Below the pieces are notes generated by a model, which searched no databases, was not told where the DNA came from, and saw nothing but the letters and a program-made list of their open reading frames with translations. A DNA stretch of 64,000 nucleotides from CAVVUC01 sp963751395. Lineage in GTDB: Bacteria; Verrucomicrobiota; Verrucomicrobiia; Chthoniobacterales; Chthoniobacteraceae. Position 1 is the stretch's first letter. Every line of letters starts with the position of its first letter. Shown here piece by piece: positions 24,994-34,500 of this stretch. The position numbers and the translations under genes were made by a program. The stretch spans positions 1,178,001-1,242,000 of the forward strand of contig CAVVUC010000002.1 of assembly GCA_963751395.1 (NCBI GenBank). The letters run 5' to 3'.

Positions 24994-27068
24994 GTCTTTG
25001 ATGCGGTTCCGCCGGTCCTGGATTCGCCGGCTCTGGCTGCGTATTGATCTGCGACGGCTTGAAGCGCGTCCGTATTCACGCCTTCCGTGGCGATGCCGAT
25101 GTTGCTCTTCTCGCTCACGAGCAGGCTGAGAAGCTGGCCGACCAGGCTGCTGTTCATGCCTTCGCCATCGCCTCCTCCGCCGCTTACAAACAGGCGTTCC
25201 GGCACCAGCGGCTGGCTGCTCTTCGAGAATTGCTCCGCGACCAGATTCAACGCGAACAGCCTTGGGTCGCGATAAGCGTTCACCTTCTGCAATGTCACCG
25301 CCGCCTCGGACAGGCCGATCTGCGCGATGCGCGAGGCCTCGCCTTTGCCGATCAGCTCCTTCGATGTCGCTTCGCCTTGCGCGAGCGCGATCTGCCGCTT
25401 CGCGAGCCGCTCGGATTCGGCGAGCTGCGCTTCGCCGCGGTTGGCGGCCACTTCAATGTCGATCTTCGACTGCGTCAGCTCTGTCTGTTTCGCCGCAGCC
25501 GCTTCGGCCTGCTTGAACTGGCGCAGGTTTTCGGCGGCCTCCTGCTGTTTCACATAGGTCGCCTTCTGTTCGTCGGCGAGCCGGCGCTGGCGCAGTTGAT
25601 CGAACAGCCGCTCGATCGGGTCCTCCTTGCCGGCCTCGATTTTCGACTCCGGCCGTCCGATCAGCACGGCGACGCAGTTGATGTCGTATTCCTTGAAACG
25701 CGCGCCGAGGGCGACCGTCGCCTGCCGCTGGATTTCCTCACGCTTGGTGAGCAGGTCGAGCATGCTGCTGTTCTGCGCCACGTCCCGGAAATAGGCCGTG
25801 AGAATCGGATCGAGCGTCTGGTTGATGAGCCGCTTCACGTCGCCGAACCGCTGAATCACGCTGGGTGCCTTTTGGTAATCGATATGCACCACCAGCGAGA
25901 GCGGCAGCGTCGGTTCGTACGCATCGGCGGTGATGAGCGCGATGCTTTCGAGGTTCTCGTCGTATTTGTGTTCCTCGACTTCGTTCGTGATCCAGCGCAG
26001 GACGAAGTTGATTGTCGGCACGTATTCGATCTTCACCGCGTATGGATTGAGCGCGTATTTGCCCGGCGCGAGCGCGTGGCGCCACACGCCGCGCTGGCCC
26101 TTCTCGACTTGCTCGCCGTAGCGAAACGCATCGCCGCTTACGTCGCTGCCTGTCACGCCGTGATAGGAAACGACAACGCCGACGTAGCCGATCGGCACCA
26201 TGGTTTTCATCTGAATTTCGATCGTCGCGAACCATCGGTTGATGAAAAACGTGCCGTCGGTGAGCACCTGCAATTGCTTGCCGCGCTTGCCGCCAAGCGC
26301 GAGAAACGCCTCGGGGTCCTGGAAGCACTCGTGGTCGGGTTGGCCGCTGCCCGGCTTCACTTCGGGTGCGATGATTTCGCCCGAGGCGATCATCGGGCCG
26401 TCCTGCACGCTGACAACGCCGATGGTATCCGTCGGCAGCAGATAACCGGGGTCGTTGCCCTCCGCGACTGCTGCTCCGGCGGTCCCGATGATCACAGGCT
26501 GGAAGCCGCGCATCATGTCGAGCTGCGTTTTCCATTGCACATATTTCGTCTCCTCGTCGTCGCGGATCGGTCCCGAAAAAACGCGGTCCTCGCTGATGAC
26601 GACGAACAGCGCGAGGTTGATCGCGTAAACGCCTTCGCGAAGAATGGCGCGTTGTCTGCCGCGATGGCCTTTGTTGCTCAGGAACGCCTGTGCGTCCTGG
26701 AAGTGGTTGCTCTCGATCGTCGTGCCCAGCGTTTGCGTCGCCGGCAGCGGCTCGCCGTCGCGCGCATAGACGTAGCCGATCTTGCCCTGGCCGACTGTTA
26801 CGAGCGGCTGTTTGTGAACGCGGTATTGCCACGAATAGAGGCCGAAGTGAATGCCGCCGCGCAGAATGTTCGTCTGGAAACCGGCCTCGCCGCTGCGGGC
26901 GATGATCTGGCCTTGCTTGAGCGACCCCTTGGGGCTCCAGAGTTTTTCGATCACGCCGATCTGCGTGTGCGGGATGTAAACGATTCCGAGCAGGCGTGGG
27001 AGGAAGAACAAAACGCCGAGGCCCAGCGCCAGAAGCAGGAGAGTGAAGACGGAAGGCAATGGGATCAT
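24990..27068 (-). CDS. Large SPFH (band 7/flotillin-like) membrane protein
   Basis: The product has 692 residues. A single N-terminal TM (about 7-30) is followed by the motif VYIPHTQIGVIEKLWSPKG and a second similar block (GYVGVVVSYHGVTG) about 290 residues later. An SPFH domain with LPLSLVVHIDYQKAPSVIQRFGDVKRL comes next, then an Ala/Gln/Glu-rich coiled coil (about 520-600, with AAAAKQTELTQSKIDIE). SPFH proteins form rings or microdomains on membranes. The segment before the SPFH core is much longer than in ordinary flotillins. It is coupled to a hexapeptide acyltransferase. Confidence 0.8.
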   Translation of the reverse strand: MIPLPSVFTLLLLALGLGVLFFLPRLLGIVYIPHTQIGVIEKLWSPKGSLKQGQIIARSGEAGFQTNILRGGIHFGLYSWQYRVHKQPLVTVGQGKIGYVYARDGEPLPATQTLGTTIESNHFQDAQAFLSNKGHRGRQRAILREGVYAINLALFVVISEDRVFSGPIRDDEETKYVQWKTQLDMMRGFQPVIIGTAGAAVAEGNDPGYLLPTDTIGVVSVQDGPMIASGEIIAPEVKPGSGQPDHECFQDPEAFLALGGKRGKQLQVLTDGTFFINRWFATIEIQMKTMVPIGYVGVVVSYHGVTGSDVSGDAFRYGEQVEKGQRGVWRHALAPGKYALNPYAVKIEYVPTINFVLRWITNEVEEHKYDENLESIALITADAYEPTLPLSLVVHIDYQKAPSVIQRFGDVKRLINQTLDPILTAYFRDVAQNSSMLDLLTKREEIQRQATVALGARFKEYDINCVAVLIGRPESKIEAGKEDPIERLFDQLRQRRLADEQKATYVKQQEAAENLRQFKQAEAAAAKQTELTQSKIDIEVAANRGEAQLAESERLAKRQIALAQGEATSKELIGKGEASRIAQIGLSEAAVTLQKVNAYRDPRLFALNLVAEQFSKSSQPLVPERLFVSGGGGDGEGMNSSLVGQLLSLLVSEKSNIGIATEGVNTDALQAVADQYAARAGESRTGGTASKT

Positions 27069-27156
27069 GGAGCGGTGGAGTTTGTTGTTGCTGGTGAGCG
27101 TTAATGGCTACTCAGATGCGACCGAGTTTGGAAGCGCGAAAAGAGGGGAGGCGATT

Positions 27157-27350
27157 GGCGAAATCCGAATGACGAATGACGAAGCCCGAAGAACTGACGG
27201 AAGCGCTGGTTTCGCCCTCACCTCAATCCTCTCCCAGCGGGAGAGGATCAAGGTGAGGGTCGGCGATGCAACCCGACGCCACGGCCTTTCTTCGTTCATT
27301 CCGACTTCGGGCTTGTTTCGTCATTCGGATTTCGTCATTCGTCATTCGCC
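27157..27350. repeat. GAATGACGAA inverted repeat enclosing a CCCTCACC hairpin
   Basis: The left arm (27157-27191) reads GGCGAAATCCGAATGACGAA onward to GCCCGAAG, and the right arm (27305-27350) carries its complement. Inside lies a near-perfect hairpin at 27215-27259 (CCCTCACCT..ATCCTCTCCC / GGGAGAGGAT..AGGTGAGGG), a palindrome type common in many bacterial genomes. The right arm ends four bases before the hemL ATG. The same GAATGACGAA unit recurs near 30.5 kb and 63.8 kb. Confidence 0.9.
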
Positions 27351-27353
27351 ATC

Positions 27354-28643
27354 ATGACCCGAACAAAATCCGCCGAAGCTTTTCAAACTGCACGGCGCTA
27401 CATTCCCGGCGGCGTCAACTCGCCGGTGCGCGCTTTTCGCGGCGTCGGCGGCGAGCCGTTCTTCGTGAACCGCGCGCGCGGCTCGCGCATTTGGGACATC
27501 GACGGCAATGAATACATCGACTACGTCGGCACGTGGGGGCCTGCCATTCTCGGCCACGCCCCGGAAGTCGTGATCGACGCGATCAACGCCGCCGCGCGGA
27601 ACGGCGTGAGCTTCGGCATTCCGAATCCGTTCGAGATCGAGATGGCGAAGACGATCTGCGCGTGGGTGCCGTCGATTGAAAAGGTTCGCATGGTCAACAG
27701 CGGCACCGAAGCGACGATGTCCTGCATCCGACTCGCTCGGGGATTCACGAAGCGCGACAAGATCGTGAAGTTCGAGGGCTGCTATCACGGCCACGTCGAT
27801 TCGCTTCTGGTCAAGGCCGGCAGCGGCGCGCTCACGCACGGCGAGCCTGACAGCGCGGGCGTTCCGAAGGCGTTCGCCGATTTGACGGTCACGCTGCCGT
27901 TCAACGACCCCGAGGCGCTGAAGGCGGTGTTCGAGCGCGATGGCAATGAAATCGCCGGTGTCATCCTCGAACCGATTCCGGCAAATGCAGGGTTGTATTT
28001 TCCGCGCGTCGGCTACTTGGAACTGCTGCGGAAGCTTTGCTCGGACCACGCTGCGATTTTGATTTTTGATGAAGTGATGACCGGCTTCCGGGTCGCGCGC
28101 GGCGGGGCGCAGGAGTTGTTCGGCATCAAGCCCGACCTCACGGCGCTCGGCAAGGTGATCGGCGGTGGTCTGCCGGTCGGCGCGTTCGGAGGGCGGGGGG
28201 ACATCATGGATTGCCTTTCGCCGGACGGCCCGGTGTATCAGGCCGGAACGCTTTCGGGAAATCCGCTGGCGATGGCCGCGGGCCTCGCGCAGTTGCGGGA
28301 ACTCGAACGCCGCGACGGCTGGAAACGGCTGGAAAAACTCGGCGCGATTCTCGAAGAGGCGATGCGCGACGTTCTCCACAAGCACAGCGGCAGGCTCGCT
28401 TTTCACCGCGTCGGTTCGATGTTCTGCCTGTTCTTCACCGGCGGCGAAGTGCGCGACCTCGCCTCGGCGCAAACCAGCGACCGTAAAGCGTTCGCCGCGT
28501 TTTTCCACGCCTGTCTCGACGACGGCGTTTACTTCGCCCCGTCGCAATTCGAAACCGGCTTCCTCTCGCTTGCCCACACCGACGACGACCTTGCCCGCAC
28601 GGCGGAAGTGGTCGTGCGCTCCCTGGGTGCTGTGATGGGATAG
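27354..28643 (+). CDS. hemL: Glutamate-1-semialdehyde 2,1-aminomutase
   Basis: HemL converts glutamate-1-semialdehyde to 5-aminolevulinate in the C5 heme pathway, using PLP. The product has 429 residues, the usual length. The start TKSAEAFQTARRYIPGGVNSPVRAF, MVNSGTEATMSCIRLARG, FEGCYHGHVDSLLVKAGSG, LIFDEVMTGFR and the PLP lysine in DLTALGKVIGGGLPVGA are diagnostic. The start codon follows a long inverted repeat directly, so no ordinary ribosome-binding site is evident. It is convergent with the permease genes. Confidence 0.97.
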   Translation: MTRTKSAEAFQTARRYIPGGVNSPVRAFRGVGGEPFFVNRARGSRIWDIDGNEYIDYVGTWGPAILGHAPEVVIDAINAAARNGVSFGIPNPFEIEMAKTICAWVPSIEKVRMVNSGTEATMSCIRLARGFTKRDKIVKFEGCYHGHVDSLLVKAGSGALTHGEPDSAGVPKAFADLTVTLPFNDPEALKAVFERDGNEIAGVILEPIPANAGLYFPRVGYLELLRKLCSDHAAILIFDEVMTGFRVARGGAQELFGIKPDLTALGKVIGGGLPVGAFGGRGDIMDCLSPDGPVYQAGTLSGNPLAMAAGLAQLRELERRDGWKRLEKLGAILEEAMRDVLHKHSGRLAFHRVGSMFCLFFTGGEVRDLASAQTSDRKAFAAFFHACLDDGVYFAPSQFETGFLSLAHTDDDLARTAEVVVRSLGAVMG

Positions 28644-28671
28644 AGCGGCGCTGCAATGGCGCGGATGTTTG

Positions 28672-29569
28672 CTACTTTCCCGCCCGCGGGTCGAGCGCGT
28701 CGCGCAGCGCGTCGCCGAGGAAGTTGAGCGCGAGCAGGGTTCCGGACATCACGAGCGCCGGGTAAACAAGCAGCCACCAGTTGCTGCGCACGGGATTGAT
28801 CACCTGCGCGCCGTCGCTCATCAACGAGCCCCAGCTTGCCAGCGGGGCCTGAATCCCGAGGCCGAGGAAGCTCAGGAACGACTTCGTCGAGAATCACGGC
28901 GGGAATGGTCAGCGTGAGATAGATGACCACGATGCCGACGAGGTTCGGCAGCAAATGGCGCGTGATGATTTTCGCATTGCTCTGGCCGAGGGCGCGCGCG
29001 GCGGCGACGAACTGCTGTGACGAAAGCGCGAGCACCTGTCCGCGCACAATGCGCGCCATCGTGAGCCATTCGATGAGGCCGAGCGACAAGACGAGGATGA
29101 CGATGCGCGAGTAGCCGACGAGCCAGTCGAGCCGCAAGGCGAGCAGCCAGTTTTTCACGGTGCTGTCGAAGGTGTTGATGAAAATGAGGATGATGATGAG
29201 GCGCGGCACGGCGTAGAGCACCTCGACGATACGCATCATGAGCGCGTCCCATTTGCCGCCGGCGTATCCGGCGACGAGCCCGTAGCTGGTGCCAACGACA
29301 AGGCTGATGAACGCGCCGGAAAGCCCGACGAGAAGGGAGATGCGGCCGCCGGTGAGCACGCGGTGAAGCACGTCGCGCCCGTTCAGGTCCGTGCCGAACG
29401 GATGCGCGAGGGACGGCGGCGCGAACTGGTTCGGCGAGACCTCGCCGTAGCTCGCGGGCATCACGAGCGGACCGATCACCGCCGCGACGGCGACGACGGC
29501 GACGACGGCGAGCGAGATTCTCGCGACCCGTCTTTTCAAAAAGCGCTGCCAGGCTCCGGGTTCAGTCAT
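28672..29569 (-). CDS. OppC/DppC-type ABC transporter permease (one frame break)
   Basis: This is the second membrane subunit of an oligopeptide/dipeptide or nickel-type importer. An N-terminal TM is followed by HPFGTDLNGRDVLHRVLTGGRISLLVG, the family hallmark, and the EAA-type loop AARALGQSNAKIITRHLLPN. A break near 28883 (Glu codon with both GAA and GAG third bases) separates this from the C-terminal SFLSFLGLGIQAPLASWGSL and LNFLGDALRDALDPR. Repaired, it has about 299 residues. No ATPase or binding-protein genes are adjacent, so the complex must be completed elsewhere. Confidence 0.92.
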
Positions 29570-30482
29570 AGAGCTTGATGCGCCGGTCGAGGAACGTGTA
29601 GGCGATGTCCACGGCGAGGTTGAGCACGACGAGCAGCGCGCAATAGACGATGACCACGCCGCCGAGCAGAAAGCCGTCGCGGTTTTGAATCGAGTTCACG
29701 AAAAATCCGCCCGCGCCCGGGATGTTGAAAACCGTCTCGATGATGACCGAGCCGGTGAGGAGGTTCGCGGCGAGGGGGCCGAGAAAAGAGACGACGGGCA
29801 GGATCGCGACTTTGAGCGCGTGCTTGTAGATGATGCGCGATTCGGCGACGCCTTTCGCGCGCGCGGTGCGGACGAAATCGGAGCCGAGCACTTCGAGCAT
29901 GCTCGTGCGCATCAGCCGCGCGATGTAGGCGACGTAGGGCGCTGCCAGGGTGAGCGACGGGAGCACGAGATCGCTCCAGCTTCCCCAGCCGCCGACGGGG
30001 AGCCAGCGCAGCTTCAATCCGAACAGGAGGATGAGCAGCGGCCCGGTGACAAAAGTCGGCGTCGAAATCGCCAGCAGCGCGACAAACATCGCCCCGGCGT
30101 CGGCCGGCGTGTCGCTGCGCACCGCCGCCCAGCTTCCAAGCCACACGCCGGCCGTCGTGGCGATGAGGAACGCGGCAAGGCCGAGCGTCGCGGAGACCGG
30201 CAGCGCCTGCGCCAGCAGTTCGTTCACGGAGCGGTTGCGATACTTCGTCGAGAGCCGCAGGTCGCCGCGTAGCAGGTCGCAAATGTAGTCGAAGTATTGC
30301 CGCGAGAGCGGGCCGTCGAGTTTGTACTTCGCAAGAAGCTGCTTCTCGATCTGGGGCGGTATTTTTCGTTCGCGATCGAACGGTCCGCCGGGCGCGAGCC
30401 GGATGAGGAAAAACGTGAACGACACCACGCAGAACAGCACGAGCAGCATGGACGCGAAGCGGCGGAGGATGAAGGCGATCAT
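29562..30482 (-). CDS. OppB/DppB-type ABC transporter permease
   Basis: The product has 306 residues. An N-terminal TM (FILRRFASMLLVLFCVVSFTFFLIRLAPGGPF) is followed by the substrate-range loop, then the EAA motif region ARAKGVAESRIIYKHALKVAILPVVSF and the ending FNIPGAGGFFVNSI..RDGFLLGG, all typical of the first permease of Opp-type importers. It overlaps the OppC-type gene by eight bases. The 5' side abuts a GAATGACGAA repeat, so the promoter may lie within or before that element. Confidence 0.93.
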   Translation of the reverse strand: MIAFILRRFASMLLVLFCVVSFTFFLIRLAPGGPFDRERKIPPQIEKQLLAKYKLDGPLSRQYFDYICDLLRGDLRLSTKYRNRSVNELLAQALPVSATLGLAAFLIATTAGVWLGSWAAVRSDTPADAGAMFVALLAISTPTFVTGPLLILLFGLKLRWLPVGGWGSWSDLVLPSLTLAAPYVAYIARLMRTSMLEVLGSDFVRTARAKGVAESRIIYKHALKVAILPVVSFLGPLAANLLTGSVIIETVFNIPGAGGFFVNSIQNRDGFLLGGVVIVYCALLVVLNLAVDIAYTFLDRRIKLYD

Positions 30483-30487
30483 CGGGA

Positions 30488-30590
30488 AAATGACGAATGA
30501 ATGTCGAAGCCGGAATGTTCAATGACGAATGCGCAAACGAACGGGCACATTCGGATTTCGTCATTCGTCATTCGGATTTCGTCATTTCAA
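30488..30590. repeat. GAATGACGAA-family inverted repeat (second copy)
   Basis: The left part (30488-30538) has AATGACGAATGAATGTCGAAG and AATGACGAATGC, and the right part (30549-30590) has two copies of CATTCGGATTTCGTCATT in inverse sense. On the minus strand it supplies the last five codons and stop of the methyltransferase (MTKSE, stop). The unit matches the copies near 27.2 kb and 63.8 kb. Confidence 0.85.
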
Positions 30591-31401
30591 AAAGTTCATC
30601 CGACAATCGCTTGCGCGCCTCCTTCAAATACTCCTCGTCGATCTCGAAGCCGATGAACCTGCCAACGCCGCATTCCTTTGCGGCGAGCGCGGAGTGGCCG
30701 ATGCCGAGAAACGGATCGAGCATCACGAGTCCGGCGCGCTGGCCGTGGAGCTTGATGCATTGCGTGGCGAGCGCGACCGGGAACGTCGCCGGATGCGGGC
30801 GCTCCCCGGCGCGGCTCTTGATCGTCTTGTAGGGAATGAACCAGTTGTTGCCGCGGCAGCGCCGGTCGCGCCCTTCGGTGTGGCCCCAGCGCGCGATGTT
30901 GCTCTTGTCCGAGTATGCGACGCCGATGGCGAGGCGGTCGAGTGTCACGAAGCCACTTTTCGTGAGATGGAAAAGATATTCGTGGCAGTCGGTGATGTAG
31001 CGCGGCGAGTTGATCGGCTTGAAATGCCCCGCCGAAATGTCCAGGCCGTCGCGAGTCGTCACGGTGATCGACTTGATCCAGTGGATCGTGTTTTGCAGCA
31101 CGAAGAGCGGCCGGAGTTGCAGTACCAGCTCGTGCGGCAGCATCGGGTTCGCGGGCGCCGCGCCGACGTTGAGAAAAAACGAGCCGTCCGGTTTGAGCAC
31201 GCGCTTGATCTCGGAGGCCCATTGCCCGCACCAGTGGAGATATTCCTCGCGCGCCGCGTCGTCGGAATACTTCGAATACGCGATGCCGAGATTGTAAGGC
31301 GGCGAGGTCACGACGAGATCGACCGACTCGCTCGCGAGCGCGCGCATCCCGGCGAGGCAATCGCCGTGATGCAGTTCGAATTCCGTGTTGGTTTCGGGCA
31401 T
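30568..31401 (-). CDS. Site-specific DNA methyltransferase (N4-cytosine or N6-adenine)
   Basis: The product has 277 residues. Catalytic motif IV TSPPYNLG is at about residues 31-38, before the AdoMet-binding motif I DPFLGIGHSALAA at about 228-240. This order places it in the beta class of amino-methyltransferases. NNWFIPYKTIKSRAGERPHPATFP is typical of this group. The SPPY form is commoner in N4-cytosine enzymes, but N6-adenine activity is not excluded. It lies 178 bases downstream of the restriction-modification gene on the same strand and may protect the second strand of an asymmetric site. The last five codons come from a repeat. Confidence 0.85.
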   Translation of the reverse strand: MPETNTEFELHHGDCLAGMRALASESVDLVVTSPPYNLGIAYSKYSDDAAREEYLHWCGQWASEIKRVLKPDGSFFLNVGAAPANPMLPHELVLQLRPLFVLQNTIHWIKSITVTTRDGLDISAGHFKPINSPRYITDCHEYLFHLTKSGFVTLDRLAIGVAYSDKSNIARWGHTEGRDRRCRGNNWFIPYKTIKSRAGERPHPATFPVALATQCIKLHGQRAGLVMLDPFLGIGHSALAAKECGVGRFIGFEIDEEYLKEARKRLSDELFEMTKSE

Positions 31402-31579
31402 GGCGGAATTGATTAAAGCGAAACGCGGGGCGGAACCAGCCGAATGTTCGTTTACGCAAAAACCGGCCCGCCGCAACCTGAATTGCTCGCCCGCCGGAAG
31501 CGTGCCGCACATTAGCCAGTGGCGCTGGCCTCCGAACCGCCATCCCAACCCACATCCGCCCCGGCAGGGCGCGGGAATG

Positions 31580-34500
31580 TCACCACGTCTGGCTGCGGGT
31601 GCGGTAGGCGCGGGTGAAGCGGTCGGTGGCCGTCAAGCCGGTGCGCAGGCCGAGGCGGCGGCGTTTCGCGAAGGGCAGGTTTGGCTGGACACGACGGAGC
31701 ATCGGGTCGGCTTCAAATTCGCGCCAGATGGTTTCAAGTTCTGTCTGCGGCAAACCGTAGGCTTCGGCCACGCAGGCATCCACGGCATCCAGCACTTCCT
31801 CCAGGGCGGATGCGCCGCTCTCGCCTGTGAGTTGAACGGCTATCGCGCGCCACCCGGCGAGCGCGGCGGGCGGCGGAATCGGGAGATCGAGGAGCGCGGC
31901 GAGGCGCAGACTTTCGCCGGGATGCAGGAGCAGACCTTCGACAAACGCAGCAGCGAGTTCGCGGTCGTTGAAGGCCGCCCATTTCTCCACGTCGTCGCCG
32001 GGCTGGACGATCCATTGGCCGGCGAGTTCGGTCGTCGCGGGGACACCGATCTCGCATGCTTCGCTGCCTTGGAGCGCGGGGCACCAGTCCACCCGAAGAT
32101 CCACACTGCCACGCAGGCATTCGCGGACGCTCGCCGCGCCGAATGTCGCGAGGCGGTCGCGCAACACCTGTTCGGTCTGGTGAAGCTGCTGGCAGGCGGC
32201 GAGAAATCGTGTGCGAAGGGTGCGCAACTGCGGCGCAAATTCGAGGAGTCGATCCGTCCACGGCAGTCGGCTCACGGTGGTCACGTAAACATTTGCCCGC
32301 GCACGAAAGAGCACCGCTTCGCGATGCGCAATCGCCCAGACGTATTGATAAATGCGAGAGAGAACGAGCAAGTCGAAGGGAAAGTCAGCGAGACGATCCT
32401 CCGGAAAAAAGAGACTTGCCGTATTCAACAGAATCAATTCGTGCGGATCGAACGGCGCGCAATAAAGCGCCGGTGCGATGCGATGAAACGCAAAACCCTT
32501 CACCGGCAAAATATCGGCGAATCGCCACACGCTGGAGTCGTCCATCCGCAACACGTCGATGTTCGTTTCCACCGGCTCGCCTTCGATCGCTCCAGCCGCG
32601 ATGTGCTCGCCTTTGAAAACGGGCAATCCGCCTTCATCGGCAGTGACTCTTTGGCCACGAAATGCCGCGCCCATTCGAATCATCGTCTCCTGTTCCCAGC
32701 GCAAATTATCCGCATCGTCGGTCGGTTGTTCGCGCGCCCAGCGAACGATACGGGCTCCGCGTTTGCCGACAAAAAAGCGCTGCGCAATGTCGCCAAAAGT
32801 CTGACCAACGAAACGGTCGAGAATCCGTTTTCGCTCCGGCGTCAGCCGCGTCAGCCAGCGCCCATCCGCGCTGAACAAATCGGCGTAAGGCAGTTCCACG
32901 ACCGGCGCGGATTCGAGATCGAAACGGACATGCACCTCCTCGCCCTCGGTGAAGACCGCGCACCGCTCGTCCGCGACGCGGAGCCGCACCGTCTCCCCTT
33001 CCAGCGCCGGACGCCGCTCCGCGAGCAGGATCATGCAGACGACATCGGCGCCAAAAAGCTGCGGACTGATCAATTCCAGATCGACAATCTCGCGCACCGT
33101 CCAGCGTCCCGTGCCGGGGCGGAAAAACTCGCGGAGTTTCGCGCTGTCGTCGTTGTCGCCCACCGAGAGCGGCAGCACGAAGCCGAGGCGTCCCGGCGCG
33201 CGTCCTTCGCCGCCATTCGGGCGCAGCCAGTAGTCGAGCGCTTTGAAAAGAAAGAGATTGCAGAGATTGCTGCGCGCGGAGAATTCCTCGTCAAAGTAGG
33301 CGATGGCGGAGGCATCGAGCGGCACGGTCTGGCGCTCGGGGCGGACATAGGGCGGATTGCCCGCGACGGCGTCGTAACCGTAGGTGTCCACGAGCGCGAA
33401 CTCGTTCAGCTCTCCGGCGAAAAGCCCGGCGGAAATCTGCGGCGCGTGCAGTGAATCGTGACCGCCGGTGACGGTTGGTTCGGGGAAACCTTGAGCCTGC
33501 AACTGCTCCCGGAAGGCGAACAGATGCCAGAGGATTTGCAGTTGGGCGATGGTGGCGGAGAAGGCGTTGAGGTCGTTGCCGCGGACATTGGCGAGCGTGG
33601 CGAGCGCCTCCTCCCATGTGGCTGCACCGCGACTGGCCGCATCGCCGATCATCGCCTTCCATGCCTCGATGAGAAACGTGCCGACGCCACAGGTAGGATC
33701 GAGCACACGATTGCCGGGGCGCAGGTCGAGGTGCCTGACGATGAAGCGCGCGACTTCCGGCGGCGTGTAGTGCTCGCCGTATTCCTTGCGTTGCGTGTTG
33801 TCGAGGAACTGGCCGTAAACGCCGCTGAGCACGTCCTGCTCGACCGTGGAGAAATCGAAGCGGGAGAGATAGAATAAGGCGCGCTCGATGGCTGTGGAAA
33901 GATGCGGGTCGGCGCAGGTGAGAACCCAGTCGAGACTGCCTTCCTCGAAAAAGGCCGCCGCGAGATGAGCCGCCGCACCGTAGCTTTCGCGCAGAAACCA
34001 CGCATAGCCTTTTTCGAATACCCTGCGCCAGGTCTGAAACGCGGCGACACCGCCGTTGCAGAGGTAGCGTTTCTCTCCGAAAAAACCGTGATCCTCGAAG
34101 AATCGCAGCATCACGCACCGGGCGATGAGCAGACTGGACGTTTCGGAGGCGAGAAGCGTGACGGCGTTGCGGCTCTCTTCTTCCGGCGATTCGCCTTTGG
34201 CGCGAGCCTCGTATTCGGCCAGCGTGAAGCATCCCAGACGCGCCGCCGCGAGATTGTCACGCACCGTCCGCCGGAATGCGGCAACGGCTTCCCGGTGCCG
34301 TTTCATGGCCTCGCGGTTCGGGACGTTCCTTCCGCGAAGCTGGAATGGATCGAGATGAAAAGTCTCGATCTCGAATTCCACCGCAAACGCATCGCGCATC
34401 TCTCGGATTTCGCGGGCGCGTTGCGCAAGCGTTTCGAGAGCACGCTGGCTCGCGAGATTGAGCAGTCCCGCGGCGCTGCGAAGTGCAAGATAGAATTCGG

